Positions 46,076-55,382 of a DNA stretch of 64,000 nucleotides are shown piece by piece; the first letter of the stretch is position 1, and the number at the start of each line of letters is the position of its first letter. The notes under the pieces are model-generated. The model was not told the DNA's origin. It did not search any database and saw nothing but the letters and a program-made list of their open reading frames with translations. This DNA comes from JAFGOG01 sp034429215 (GTDB taxonomy: Bacteria; Chloroflexota; Anaerolineae; JAAYZQ01). A program made the translations under genes and the position numbers. Location: contig DAOUGI010000016.1 of NCBI GenBank assembly GCA_034429215.1, forward strand, positions 1-64,000, in the 5' to 3' direction.

Positions 46076-46104
46076 AGTATACTAAAGAGTTGTTTCTTTG
46101 TCAA
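46076..46104 (-). promoter_or_regulatory. Promoter of acyl-CoA ligase inside the MBL gene's last codons
   Basis: On the minus strand TTGACA (46104-46099), 17 bp and TATACT (46081-46076). The hexamers coincide with the last eight codons of the upstream metallo-beta-lactamase-fold gene. Confidence 0.75.
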
Positions 46105-46927
46105 GATGCGGCTGTTGTGCACGGCTCAGGTAGGATTGGATCAACCGCATCCCGGAAAAATGGCCCAACGTCGCATACGCGATTGGCAGCTCTGCCCCAA
46201 GGAGCCGGCGCCGGATCCGGCGCGGCGACAGGCCCTGACCATGCAACGTCTGGATTTGCTCGCCCAGCGCTTCAAGGTAGGCGATCTTGTCTTGCAGCGG
46301 TTTGACTCCCTCGGTGCGAACGCTGCCGCTACCGGCAAAGATCGCCTGAACTGGCAGCGCGGCCAGCTTTTTCAGCGAGGCGATGATCTCATAGATGTCG
46401 TACCCTTCGCGCAATGCTCGGTCTTTGCCGCCGATATAGGTGTCGCCCGAGAACAGCCAGCCCCGATCCGGCTCAAACAGGCAGATGTGATCGGGGCTGT
46501 GGCCGGGGGTGTGGATCACCTGGAAGCGCAGGTGCTCGGTTTCTACTTCTGCCCCGACCGGCTGGCCCTGAGACGGCTTGGGCCAGCCCCAAAACAGCTT
46601 CCGGTACGGCTGTAAAGGCTGAAGTTTCGGGTCAGCCAGAATCGGCAGCGCGTCGGGGTGAGCCAGGATCGGACAGCCGAACGTGGCTTGTAGATCGGCG
46701 TTGGCGCCGATATGGTCTTCGTGGCTGTGGGTGTTGACTATTTGGGTGACGGGCCAAGCTCTGACGGCCTGGAGCAATTGCCTGGCAGTGTGGGCACAGC
46801 CGGTGTCGATGAGCAGCCCATCTATCCAGTAGGCGGCGGTGAAGTAGGCCGTTCGCCCCATCAGCGAGCGCGCCATGCGCAGCTTTACTACCTGGCCTAA
46901 TCCGGCTACGGCTTCTACCTGGATCAC
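46082..46927 (-). CDS. MBL-fold metallo-hydrolase
   Basis: This 281-residue protein has the metallo-beta-lactamase zinc site: H67, H69, D71 and H72 in THSHEDH, TPGHSPDH, then SGDTYIGG with the bridging Asp. The C-terminal helical region (about 215-270) may bind substrate. Within an acyl-CoA cluster a thioesterase or lactone hydrolase role is possible but unproven. It lies 13 bp after the aminotransferase gene and is the last gene before an internal promoter. Confidence 0.8.
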   Translation of the reverse strand: MIQVEAVAGLGQVVKLRMARSLMGRTAYFTAAYWIDGLLIDTGCAHTARQLLQAVRAWPVTQIVNTHSHEDHIGANADLQATFGCPILAHPDALPILADPKLQPLQPYRKLFWGWPKPSQGQPVGAEVETEHLRFQVIHTPGHSPDHICLFEPDRGWLFSGDTYIGGKDRALREGYDIYEIIASLKKLAALPVQAIFAGSGSVRTEGVKPLQDKIAYLEALGEQIQTLHGQGLSPRRIRRRLLGAELPIAYATLGHFSGMRLIQSYLSRAQQPHLDKETTL

Positions 46928-46940
46928 TGTCCCTCCGCTC

Positions 46941-48173
46941 TTATACCAACCCCATCTCGCGCTTGATGGCCTGTCCCAGCCGCCTGATTCCCTCGCGAAT
47001 CATGTCGGGCGGGGCGTAGGAAAAGTTTAGCCTCATACAACACTTCCCATCCGTACCGTTGGGATAGAAGGCACTGCCAGGCACAAAGGCCACCTTTTCC
47101 TCTACCGCAACCTCCAGCAGCTTTTCTGCATCGATCTGTTCGGGCATTCGAACCCACAGGAACAGGCCGCCCTGTGGCCGGGTCCAGGTTACGCCTGGCG
47201 GGAAATGCTCTTCCATAGCCTGGAGCATCACATCGCGCCGTTCCCTGTAAGCTTGGCGGATCGTTTTTACATGTGCCTTGATCAGGCCACGCGAGCAGAT
47301 GTCATAAGCCATGAATTGCACAAGGGTGCTGGTGTTGAGATCTGCCCCTTGTTTGGCCTGGATCAACTTGGCAATGACGGTTTTAGGGGCGACGATCCAG
47401 CCCAGGCGCAGGCCGGGGGCCAAAGTTTTGGAAAAGGTGCTGAGATAGACCGTGTTCTCTTTGTGCAGGGCGCAGATCGGGATCAGGTCTTCTCCCTCGA
47501 AACGGAGCTCGCCGTACGGATCGTCTTCGATGATAAAAGCGCCGCACTTTGCCGCCAGCTCCACCAGCCGGTAGCGGCGCTCCAGCGATAGCGTCGTGCC
47601 GGCCGGATTATGAAAGTTGGGCAGAACGTAGATGAACTTGGCGTTGGGATGTGCAGCCAACGTTTTTTCCAGCTCGTCCATGCGCATGCCGTCGTCGTCC
47701 AAAGGGACCGTCACAAACTTGGGACCGTAGACGTTCCAGGCCTGGATGGCGCCAAGGTAGGTTGGCCGGCAGGTGATAATCTCGTCGCCCGCGTTGATAA
47801 AGATCTTGCCGAGCAGATCCAGGGCCTGCTGTGAGCCGTTCGTCAGCAGCACATTGCCCCTCTCAGCCGGCAGATCATACTTGTGCATCGCTTCGACCAG
47901 GTAGTCCTTCAGTGGGGGATAGCCCTCGGTAGTTCCGTACTGGAGAGCGCCTTCGGCATCGTTGGCGAGAATCCACTGGCACGCCTCGCGAAAGTCGCGT
48001 ACCGGAAAGAGTTCTGGGGCGGGCATCCCGCCGGCGAAGGAGATAACCTCGGGCTGCATCGTGAACTTGAGCAACTCGCGGATGATCGAGCTCTTCATCC
48101 GATCTGTCCGCTTGGCCAGGACCTTATCCCAAGAGGTTGTGTACTGGCCGTCAAAGTCACTTCGATCCATCAT
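46941..48173 (-). CDS. PLP-dependent aminotransferase (2-aminoadipate/KAT-like)
   Basis: This 410-residue fold-type I aminotransferase resembles the LysN/2-aminoadipate and MocR-C-domain branch. Seen are SFAGGMPAPELFP, LTNGSQQALDL, PNFHNPAGTT, EDDPYGELRF and the PLP lysine K249 in STFSKTLAPGLRLG. It would transfer an amino group from a branched, aromatic or aminoadipate-type amino acid. ATG at 48173 is chosen because it overlaps the previous stop as ATGA and lies 7 nt after GGGAGGG; a TTG at 48179 is too close to that site. Confidence 0.85.
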   Translation of the reverse strand: MMDRSDFDGQYTTSWDKVLAKRTDRMKSSIIRELLKFTMQPEVISFAGGMPAPELFPVRDFREACQWILANDAEGALQYGTTEGYPPLKDYLVEAMHKYDLPAERGNVLLTNGSQQALDLLGKIFINAGDEIITCRPTYLGAIQAWNVYGPKFVTVPLDDDGMRMDELEKTLAAHPNAKFIYVLPNFHNPAGTTLSLERRYRLVELAAKCGAFIIEDDPYGELRFEGEDLIPICALHKENTVYLSTFSKTLAPGLRLGWIVAPKTVIAKLIQAKQGADLNTSTLVQFMAYDICSRGLIKAHVKTIRQAYRERRDVMLQAMEEHFPPGVTWTRPQGGLFLWVRMPEQIDAEKLLEVAVEEKVAFVPGSAFYPNGTDGKCCMRLNFSYAPPDMIREGIRRLGQAIKREMGLV

Positions 48174-49021
48174 TTCCAACCCTCCCTATGTTTTAGGTCT
48201 CTTTTCTCTTGTTGAACTAGCTCGCGAATTCGTGGGCGGCGTTGGGCGCCGCTCATGCGCTCCAATTCGCGTATCCCCAGCGGGTCGATTACCTCGCGAA
48301 GCAGCCTGACCTCTTCGACCGTTGGGGGTGGAGTCTCTTGTGCGTCGGGATCAATTTGCAGGGCAAAGCCTGTCTTCTGTTGGATCTTTTCAATGGTGAT
48401 GCCGCGGTGGTAGCTTCGTAGGCGCATTCGGCCGCCAGCATAGTCAAAAACGCCGAGATCGCTGACTAGCAGATGTGGGCCAGGACGCCGGCCAGGCCGT
48501 TCAGGGGTGGGCATTCCCAGCCCACTCACGAAATCCAGCTTTTCGACGAATACAGCCCGACTGTGACTGGGCACATACAGATAGACCGCCGGCGAAAAGC
48601 CGGTCACGTCGGCAATGCCCCCACAGCCGGGCAGGCGCAGACGTGGATGATAGTAATCGCCGATGGCGATGTTGTTGAACTGTCCAAAGGGATCGACTTG
48701 AGCCGGACGAAAGAATTCTTTTGGTGTCAGTGTGGGCAATAGATCGCAGGCGACTTGGGCAAATCCCATATAGTAGAGGGCTTGACCCAGCCATAGCTCT
48801 TCAACGTGGGTCAGGCTCATGGGCGCAGCTTTTTGACACAAGACGTTGCCGATAGCCGAGGCAAAAGTAACATGCGGGGCGTGCGTGTGCTTGGCCAGAA
48901 AGTACCCAGCCGCTACCAGCGGGGTGGCGATCCCCTGGGCCAGTACTTCACCATCCTGAACCTGACGGCTGATGCAGGTGCACATCAGGTCGTCGATCGT
49001 ATAGTCCGTGGCGTTTGCCAT
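48170..49021 (-). CDS. CoA-transferase subunit beta-like protein
   Basis: This 283-residue protein resembles the beta subunit of family I CoA transferases of the glutaconate/IpdB type. Blocks include AQGIATPLVAAGYFLAK, HAPHVTF, PGCGGIADV and a C-terminal extension. Where GctB-type enzymes carry the catalytic Glu in an E-S/A-G strand end, this protein appears to read FASAIG, so it may act like IpdAB, a ring-cleaving hydrolase. The start is uncertain: ATG at 49021 has GGGGA 5 nt upstream, while ATG at 49033 has no ribosome site. A promoter lies at 49055-49083. Confidence 0.75.
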   Translation of the reverse strand: MANATDYTIDDLMCTCISRQVQDGEVLAQGIATPLVAAGYFLAKHTHAPHVTFASAIGNVLCQKAAPMSLTHVEELWLGQALYYMGFAQVACDLLPTLTPKEFFRPAQVDPFGQFNNIAIGDYYHPRLRLPGCGGIADVTGFSPAVYLYVPSHSRAVFVEKLDFVSGLGMPTPERPGRRPGPHLLVSDLGVFDYAGGRMRLRSYHRGITIEKIQQKTGFALQIDPDAQETPPPTVEEVRLLREVIDPLGIRELERMSGAQRRPRIRELVQQEKRDLKHREGWK

Positions 49022-49054
49022 CCCTTTCCCCATCCGTCGTGGTGGAGCGCTTCT

Positions 49055-49083
49055 ATTATACGCCCGGTTCCGTCGAACTGCAA
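49055..49083 (-). promoter_or_regulatory. Internal promoter before CoA-transferase beta gene
   Basis: On the minus strand TTGCAG (49083-49078), 17 bp and TATAAT (49060-49055), starting just after the stop codon of the alpha-subunit gene. Confidence 0.65.
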
Positions 49084-49085
49084 AC

Positions 49086-49895
49086 CTAGGGCTTGTTGGG
49101 GAGGGGAACGGAGCTATTGGTCAGGATTTGCTCCAAATAGGCATCAAACTCTCCGGCCGAGCAGGCGTCCACGAAATTGAGCAGTTCTTCTCCGTCAAGC
49201 CCATAGTTAGGATAACAGGACGTGGGCCAGGCGCCGTGTGGCGCCTCGACAACAGCCGTTACCGGGTAGCCCGGCAATTCCAGTGGGCCAGGGAGTTCTT
49301 CTACCACCCGTTCAGCAGTGACGATAACCTGGTCAGCAACTGCGGCCAGCTCTTGATCCAGGGCCAGGTTGCCGATCAGCCTGGCGTTGCCTAACCGGTC
49401 GGCCTCAAGGGCGTGAATGACTGCCACGTCTACGTGGAGCGCCGGAAAGGCTACGTATTCCTGGCCTGAGTATGGATCTGTGACCATCTTGACGTCGGGG
49501 CGGACCTTGAGTAGATCGGTGCCGAGCCATGCCAGGCTGGGCATGAATCCTACTCTGGCAAGTGTAGCCCGCATACCAAAAGCCAGGCTGGCCTCTGTCT
49601 CTTCCACGATCTCTACTTGACCGGCGGTGGCTCGTTGGGTGAACATCGGCGCCAGGCCAAACCCCTCCAGTCCAAAATAGCAAGTCCGTAGCCGGCGTAC
49701 CCGGCCGGCGCCGACGAGGAGATCGCTCTCATAACCGCAGGTCAGTGCCATCAGGGTCAGGTCGGTTACGTCGGTGCGCAACAGGGCTCGCACAAAAGCA
49801 ACAGGCCGCCGGTAGAGGGTCATCCCTCCCAGTCCCAGGGTGCAGCCGGAACGGACGTAACTAACTGCCTGATCCAGCGACAAGACTTTATTCAT
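49086..49895 (-). CDS. CoA-transferase subunit alpha-like protein
   Basis: This 269-residue protein matches the alpha subunit of family I CoA transferases (GctA/IpdA-like). Visible are SGCTLGLGGMTLYRRPVAF near the N-terminus, the CoA-binding Gly-rich region YFGLEGFGLAP, and ADRLGNARLIGN typical of the family. It would pair with the 48170 gene, 65 bp downstream. Substrate might be a dicarboxylic, ring-opened or beta-oxidation intermediate. The start codon overlaps the end of the HAD gene by 8 nt. Confidence 0.75.
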   Translation of the reverse strand: MNKVLSLDQAVSYVRSGCTLGLGGMTLYRRPVAFVRALLRTDVTDLTLMALTCGYESDLLVGAGRVRRLRTCYFGLEGFGLAPMFTQRATAGQVEIVEETEASLAFGMRATLARVGFMPSLAWLGTDLLKVRPDVKMVTDPYSGQEYVAFPALHVDVAVIHALEADRLGNARLIGNLALDQELAAVADQVIVTAERVVEELPGPLELPGYPVTAVVEAPHGAWPTSCYPNYGLDGEELLNFVDACSAGEFDAYLEQILTNSSVPLPNKP

Positions 49896-50541
49896 GGATT
49901 TCGTCCATTACCTTGCCAATCTCCTCAACGCAGGAGATGATATGATCGGCACTTTTGTCTGCACCCTCGGGGGATGGGGCTGTGCCATCCAGGACTAGCA
50001 CTGTCGTCATACCTAACGCCTTGGCCGGACGCAGGTTGCGGGTGTTGTCGTCTACCATCACACATTCTTCCGGGAGGGCGCCCAGCAGATCGCACGCCCG
50101 TTGGTAAGCGCTTGGTTGGGGCTTGCTCTCATAGCCCACGTCACGCACGTCTATAATCCGGTCAAAGTGATGCCTGATGCCCAGCAGGTCAATCACCCTG
50201 GTGGCGTGCTCTCGGGAAGAGTTGGTGAACACGACCTTGATCAGCGGGATTGAGGCCAGCACGGCATCCAGCCGGGTGTTGACAGTGAGATAGTTGTGGA
50301 GAGGGATGTCGTGGACGTAATCCAGGTATTCCTCTGTGTCGATCTGATAGTTGATCTGCAAGCCGCGCATTGTGGTGCCATAGGTCTGGAAATAATGCCG
50401 CCGTAAGGCGTCTGCCTCGTCGGGGGAGAGGTTGAGCCGACTGCGCAGGTAAACGAGCATCCGGTCTCGGATCTGATCCATGACGCCTGCGTGCCGTGGA
50501 TAGAGCGTGTCGTCTAGGTCGAACAAGATGTGGCTGATCAT
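49888..50541 (-). CDS. HAD-superfamily phosphatase (pyrimidine 5'-nucleotidase-like)
   Basis: This 217-residue protein has HAD motif I FDLDDTLYP (nucleophile D8, D10), motif II FTNSS, motif III lysine in ESKPQPSAY and motif IV VMVDDN. The helical cap resembles the SDT1/PHM8 nucleotidase group. A phosphatase for nucleotides or a metabolite is likely. It overlaps the CoA-transferase alpha gene by 8 nt and lies 6 bp after the thiolase, in the same operon. Confidence 0.8.
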   Translation of the reverse strand: MISHILFDLDDTLYPRHAGVMDQIRDRMLVYLRSRLNLSPDEADALRRHYFQTYGTTMRGLQINYQIDTEEYLDYVHDIPLHNYLTVNTRLDAVLASIPLIKVVFTNSSREHATRVIDLLGIRHHFDRIIDVRDVGYESKPQPSAYQRACDLLGALPEECVMVDDNTRNLRPAKALGMTTVLVLDGTAPSPEGADKSADHIISCVEEIGKVMDEIHE

Positions 50542-50547
50542 GAACTG

Positions 50548-51726
50548 CTACCCAACTTTTACCACGACGGCGCAGCCGTTGGCGCCTGCTCCGCAGATCG
50601 TGGCGACTCCCAGACCGCCCCCCCGGCGCTGCAGTTCATAGATCAGCGTCATCAGAATGCGGGCACCGGTGGCTCCTACCGGGTGGCCGATGGCGATCGA
50701 TCCGCCGTTGACGTTTACGCGTTCTGGGTCTACTTCTAGCTCTTCGATGCTAGTAAGTGTCACTGCCGCGAACGCCTCGTTGATTTCCCACAAATCTATA
50801 TCGCTGGCCTGGAGATCGGCGGCAGCCAGGGCCGCCCTGGCTGCCTGCGCCGGCACAACGTTGATGGCATCGGGAGGCGCCGAGACCCGGCCGGTCGCAA
50901 CCAGCCTGGCGAGCGGCGCGACGCCCATCCTTTGTGCATAGCTCTCCGAGGCCAGGACGAGCGCAGCAGCGCCGTCGTTCAGGCCTGGGGCATTTCCGGC
51001 GGTCACTGTGCCCTCGCGCTCAAAGGCGGGCGACAGGACTGACAGCTTGTCATAACTAACATCTGGCCGAGGCTGCTCGTCTCCTGCTATAGGGACCGGC
51101 CCCTGGCGGCTTGGAACGTCGACCGGTACGATCTCTGTGCCAAGATGCCCGGCGGCGCGGGCAGCTTCGTAGCGTTGTTGACTGCGCAGCGCCCAGTGAT
51201 CTTGGGCTGCACGGTCGATGCTATGCGCCAGCGCCGCCCGGCTGGCATACACGCCCATGTGCACGCCGGTGATGGGACAGGTGAGGGCGTTGGTCAGGGC
51301 GTCGACCACATGGGCATGCCCGAGCCGGTAGCCAAACCGTGCCTGAGGCAGGGTATAGGGTACCTGGCTCATGTTTTCAAAGCCGCCGGCGATGACGATG
51401 CCGGCCTGGCCGTGGCGGATCAGGTAGTAGGCAAGCTCGACTGCCACCAGCGCCGAGGTGCAGGCGGTGTTGATGTCTACGACGCTGACCTGCTCTAGCA
51501 GGCCTGCCCGCAGGGCTGCCTGCCGGCCAGGTACCTGACCCAATGAGGCCGCGCCCATGCAGTTGCCCAGGATCGCCTGATCGATCCGTTCGCCGGGCAC
51601 GCTGGCCTGTGCTACGGCTGCTCGGATAGCTGCGGCGCCCAACTCGACAGGCGATAGGTCTTTGAACGCGCCGCCGAATCTCCCGAATGGGGTACGAGCA
51701 GCGCTCAGAACGACAACCTGCTCCAT
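50548..51726 (-). CDS. Acetyl-CoA acetyltransferase/thiolase
   Basis: This 392-residue thiolase has the acyl-carrying Cys at 89 (NTACTSAL), the NEAFAAVT block, IAIGHPVGATG and a C-terminal ICGAGANGCA with the second Cys. The two Cys contexts deviate slightly from the usual NRxCxSG and CIGGGQG forms. It cleaves 3-ketoacyl-CoA at the end of beta-oxidation or makes acetoacetyl-CoA. It follows the acyl-CoA ligase by 9 bp. Confidence 0.85.
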   Translation of the reverse strand: MEQVVVLSAARTPFGRFGGAFKDLSPVELGAAAIRAAVAQASVPGERIDQAILGNCMGAASLGQVPGRQAALRAGLLEQVSVVDINTACTSALVAVELAYYLIRHGQAGIVIAGGFENMSQVPYTLPQARFGYRLGHAHVVDALTNALTCPITGVHMGVYASRAALAHSIDRAAQDHWALRSQQRYEAARAAGHLGTEIVPVDVPSRQGPVPIAGDEQPRPDVSYDKLSVLSPAFEREGTVTAGNAPGLNDGAAALVLASESYAQRMGVAPLARLVATGRVSAPPDAINVVPAQAARAALAAADLQASDIDLWEINEAFAAVTLTSIEELEVDPERVNVNGGSIAIGHPVGATGARILMTLIYELQRRGGGLGVATICGAGANGCAVVVKVG

Positions 51727-51735
51727 GGTGTCACT

Positions 51736-53415
51736 TTATGATCTCCTTGTTTCCTCCGCCACCAACTCGCGACGCAGCACCTTGCCGACCATCGTCTTGG
51801 GCAGACTGTCGCGAAACTCGATGTGTTTTGGCACCTTGTAGCCTGTCAGCTTTTCCCGGCAATAGGCCTTGATTTCGTCGGCGGTGACTTGCTCGCCAGC
51901 GCGGAGCACGATCCAGGCTTTGCCCACTTCGCCCTGGTATTCGTCGGGTACACCGGCCACGCTCACCTCGGCTACTGATGGGTGGGTGGCGATGATCTCC
52001 TCTATCTCGCGCGGCCAGACCTGGAAGCCGCCGGGCTTGATCAGGTCTTTTTTGCGGTCGACGATGAAAAGGTACCCATCCTCATCGAGGTAACCCAGGT
52101 CACCGGTGTACACCCAACCGTCACGGATCATATTTGCCGTCTCGGTGGGACGCTCCCAGTAGCCGACCATGATTTGCGGTGCCCGGATGATGATCTCGCC
52201 GACCTCGCCCGGTTGCAGATCTTGTTCGCCGAGGTCGGCGTCCACGATCCGGACCTCAACATCAGGGAGAGGAATGCCGACAGAGCCTTCCTTGTAGGCA
52301 GCGTTTGCCGGGCAGACGGCCGCAGCCAGCATCGTCTCGGTCATAGCGTAGGCTTCCAGCAACCGACCCCCGGTCAATGCCTCGAAACGGTGCTTGGTTT
52401 CGGCCATCAGCGGCGCAGCTGCCGAGTAGCATATCTTGAGCGAAGTCATGTCCACCTTTCCAGCCTGGACCTTGGGGTGGTTCAGCATGGCGATGAACAG
52501 GGTGGGCACGCCGTGCAGCACAGCCGGCCGGGCCTTTTCGATAGTGGCGATCAGGTCGTCAATGTCGCGCGGGTTGGGGACAATGGCCATCGGCCAGCGG
52601 GCCATCAGCGACGTATTCATAGCCATGTTGCCGTATACGTGGAACAGGGGCATGACCAGGGTCAAGGTGTCATCCCAATCGTTGAGCGCCGTCCGAGCGT
52701 AGGCCCGTAATTGCATGGTCGCCTGGACCAATGCCTGGTGGGTGCCTAATGCCGCCTTGGGGGTACCGGTGGTGCCGCCGCTGAACAAAAGGATGGCTCG
52801 ATCCTGTGGACCAACCGAGACACCTGGTTGGGCGTTGGCATGTTGCTTTATCAGATCGCCCATCCATAGGTCTCCTGACTGCAACGTGATCCGGTGCCCT
52901 TCCTTTTTTTCTTTTGCCAAGGTAAAGAGGAGACGCAGGACCGGCGGCAAGTATTCCTTGATGTTGGTGGCGATGACCCGCCGCACCTGGGTGCGTGACT
53001 GGATCGCTTTGATCTTGGCATAAAAGGAGGTGAGCACAACTACTGTTTCGGCACCGATCTCGTTCAGCGAATACTCTAGCTCGCGCTCGGTGTATAGGGG
53101 GTTTGTCGGGGCAACAATGGCCCCCGCTTTCCACGCGCCGAGCTGGCTGATGATCGCCTGAGGCGAGTTGGGTATCAAAAGTGCCACCCGATCGTCCTTT
53201 TGAACTCCCTGAGCCACCAATGCTGCGCCGAAGGCATCACTTAGCCGCTCCATTTCGGCATAAGTGACACGTGCTCCTTTAAAGATCCAGGCCGTGTGGT
53301 TTGGCCGTTCGCGTACCGTCTCTTTCACTACGTCCAGCAGGGTAGAAGCAGGGTAGGGGTGTAATGTGCGTGGCATCGCCGGATCATAGTGTTTGAACCA
53401 GGGTTTGTCTTCCAT
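51736..53415 (-). CDS. Long-chain acyl-CoA ligase (AMP-forming), second copy
   Basis: This 559-residue ligase shows FSGGTTGTPKA, YAMTETM, YTGDLGYLDEDGY, IVDRKKDLIKPGG and PKTMVGKVLRR, the complete adenylate-forming set. It shares TNIKEY(F/L)P and KEKKEGH with the copy at 44278. It probably activates fatty acids for the dehydrogenases upstream. The ribosome site is weak (GAGAGAG). An apparent terminator lies between it and etfA. Confidence 0.85.
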   Translation of the reverse strand: MEDKPWFKHYDPAMPRTLHPYPASTLLDVVKETVRERPNHTAWIFKGARVTYAEMERLSDAFGAALVAQGVQKDDRVALLIPNSPQAIISQLGAWKAGAIVAPTNPLYTERELEYSLNEIGAETVVVLTSFYAKIKAIQSRTQVRRVIATNIKEYLPPVLRLLFTLAKEKKEGHRITLQSGDLWMGDLIKQHANAQPGVSVGPQDRAILLFSGGTTGTPKAALGTHQALVQATMQLRAYARTALNDWDDTLTLVMPLFHVYGNMAMNTSLMARWPMAIVPNPRDIDDLIATIEKARPAVLHGVPTLFIAMLNHPKVQAGKVDMTSLKICYSAAAPLMAETKHRFEALTGGRLLEAYAMTETMLAAAVCPANAAYKEGSVGIPLPDVEVRIVDADLGEQDLQPGEVGEIIIRAPQIMVGYWERPTETANMIRDGWVYTGDLGYLDEDGYLFIVDRKKDLIKPGGFQVWPREIEEIIATHPSVAEVSVAGVPDEYQGEVGKAWIVLRAGEQVTADEIKAYCREKLTGYKVPKHIEFRDSLPKTMVGKVLRRELVAEETRRS

Positions 53416-53452
53416 TACTCTCTCTCTTGTGGGTAGAGTTTTAAGGAAAAGC

Positions 53453-53486
53453 GGGAAGCCAGAGACGCCATTGTCCCTGACTTCCC
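53453..53486 (-). terminator. Likely terminator after etfA
   Basis: GGGAAG (53453-53458) pairs with CTTCCC (53481-53486), extended inward by CAG/CTG and GAC/GTC with two mismatches. On the minus strand it is followed by CTTTTCCTT. Confidence 0.55.
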
Positions 53487-53515
53487 ACTTGTTCCAGCCA
53501 ATCGCAAGCCGAAAA

Positions 53516-54574
53516 CTACCTGGTCAATGCCTGCAGCATGGCTGGCAGGATCTGACGAGCGTCCCCTACCACGGCGTAATTTGCTACCTTCATGATAGGC
53601 GCCTTTTCGTCAGCGTTGATTGCGACGACAAGCTTGCTGTTGCGGATGCCGAAATAGTGGTGGATGTCGCCCGATAACCCGCAGGCGATGTACAGGTCGG
53701 GAGCAACCGTCTCACCCCCGATGCCAACTACCTGTTCTTCGGCGATCCAGCCTTCGTCGAGAGCGCCGCGTGTGCCGGCCACCACACCGCCCAGGGCTGC
53801 AGCAAGTTGCTCGGCAAGGGCAAAACCTTCAGCATCGCCGAGCCCTCGCCCGGCCGATACGACGATCTTGGCCTTGCGCAGCGGCACGGAGGGCTTGTCG
53901 ACGGCGGCGTCCATGTTGACCCATGTCAGCCGGCCTGCTGCATCAGACAGGTCTGCTTCTACCTCCTGCACCTCGCCGGAGCGGTAGGCATCCTGGCTTG
54001 GAGTGCGGAAGTAACCGGGCTGCAGAGTGGCCATTTGAGGTCGCGCTTCAGAGCAGGCCAGCGTGTTGAACATCTCGCCGCCCAGGATCTGGAAGGTGCC
54101 CAGCAGAAGCCGCTCTGACATGTCGATCTCTACCTTGACGCAGTGGCTGATCAGTCCGGTGTTCAGGCGCTGCGCCAGCCGGGGCGCCAGGTCGTTGCCC
54201 AGCGCTGTGGCGCCCAGCAGCAGAATCTCTGGGCGATATTGGTTTACCAGGTCGGCCAGAGCCTTGGTATAGGTCTCTGGTTGGTACTCGTTCAGGGCTG
54301 GGGTACCGGCCGTCAGAACCTTGTCGGCGCCGTACGCGATCAGCTCTTGTGCCGATGGTACAGCCTGTTCACCCAACAGCACGCCGAACACATACACACC
54401 GATTTGATCGGCCATGTCGCGGGCCTGCCCCATCGTTTGCACGGTGGCCGGGGTGAGCGCCCCGTTCAGAGTCTCGGCCACCACCCAGATGTTGCGGTAA
54501 CCTGTGCCGACTTGGTCAACGACTTCTCTACCAACCTGTTCTTCAATCCACGAGTCGAGATAGCCAAAGTCCAT
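53516..54574 (-). CDS. etfA: Electron transfer flavoprotein subunit alpha
   Basis: This 352-residue FAD-binding subunit accepts electrons from the acyl-CoA dehydrogenases. The C-terminal domain has the family signature: VVSAGRGLGD, VVGIGGETVAPDLYIACGLSG and INADEKAPI, with HHYFG just after. The N-terminal domain pairs with EtfB. An 11-codon lead may be a small extension. The ribosome site GGGAGG precedes the ATG. Whether it bifurcates electrons cannot be told; no EtfX/FixCX genes are near. Confidence 0.9.
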   Translation of the reverse strand: MDFGYLDSWIEEQVGREVVDQVGTGYRNIWVVAETLNGALTPATVQTMGQARDMADQIGVYVFGVLLGEQAVPSAQELIAYGADKVLTAGTPALNEYQPETYTKALADLVNQYRPEILLLGATALGNDLAPRLAQRLNTGLISHCVKVEIDMSERLLLGTFQILGGEMFNTLACSEARPQMATLQPGYFRTPSQDAYRSGEVQEVEADLSDAAGRLTWVNMDAAVDKPSVPLRKAKIVVSAGRGLGDAEGFALAEQLAAALGGVVAGTRGALDEGWIAEEQVVGIGGETVAPDLYIACGLSGDIHHYFGIRNSKLVVAINADEKAPIMKVANYAVVGDARQILPAMLQALTR

Positions 54575-54587
54575 TTTCGCCTCCCGC

Positions 54588-55367
54588 CTAGCCGATGACC
54601 TTTTGTAGCTTGAGCGCGGTAATCAGCTCGTGCGCCGCGCTCGCCGGAGCACCCTTGACCTGTTCGCCCACCGGCAGCGGTGGCGGAAAGCTCTCACCTC
54701 GGAAGGCAAGCAACGGCTTTAGAGCTGCTTCGTCCAAGCCGAGATCGACAGCGTTCCAGGTCGTCACCTGCCATTCGCGATAGGCGTTCATGATGCGCGC
54801 ACCGTGGGCGTAACGGGCCGGGAAGGCCTCTGGCGCCACGGTGACCACTGCCGGCAGCACGGCTCGCACGACTGCATAACCGCTGCCCCAACGCCGCGTG
54901 GCCTGGATCGCGTCCTGCTCGCCGGTCAGTGCATGTACGTCGGTTACTTGGGCATAGTCGAGCGCTTCTGCCAAGCGAGGGCCGATCTGGCCAGCACCCG
55001 TGTCGCCCGACTCGCGCCCGGTCACGATCAGATCGGCGCCGCCCAGCTTCTGAACTGCTGCGGCCAGCACGGATGCTGTCACCGGGATGTCGGCCTGGTT
55101 AAAGGCCTCGTCGCTCAATAGGTAGGCTGCGTCGCAGCCCATGGCCAGCGCCTCGCGCAACGCTTCTTCGACCTGGAGCTTGCCCAGGCTGAGGGCGATA
55201 ACCTCTGCTCCACCTGTGTCTTTGAGCCTCAGCGCTGCCTCCAGAGCCGCCTTGCCGTCTGGCCCGACGATATACTCCTCGCGGTTGATGAACATCTTTT
55301 CCTTGTCGCGCCGGATGAGGATCCCAGTCGGATCTAGTACCTGTTTGATCAGTACGATTATCTTCAT
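54588..55367 (-). CDS. etfB: Electron transfer flavoprotein subunit beta
   Basis: This 259-residue partner of EtfA starts KIIVLIKQVLDPTG and has the nucleotide-binding GRESGDTGAGQIGPRLAE stretch. AAGGAG lies upstream of the ATG. It is followed by etfA after 13 bp and preceded by the acyl-CoA dehydrogenase by 15 bp, the usual arrangement for beta-oxidation electron transfer. Confidence 0.9.
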   Translation of the reverse strand: MKIIVLIKQVLDPTGILIRRDKEKMFINREEYIVGPDGKAALEAALRLKDTGGAEVIALSLGKLQVEEALREALAMGCDAAYLLSDEAFNQADIPVTASVLAAAVQKLGGADLIVTGRESGDTGAGQIGPRLAEALDYAQVTDVHALTGEQDAIQATRRWGSGYAVVRAVLPAVVTVAPEAFPARYAHGARIMNAYREWQVTTWNAVDLGLDEAALKPLLAFRGESFPPPLPVGEQVKGAPASAAHELITALKLQKVIG

Positions 55368-55382
55368 AGATCTTGCTCCTTA

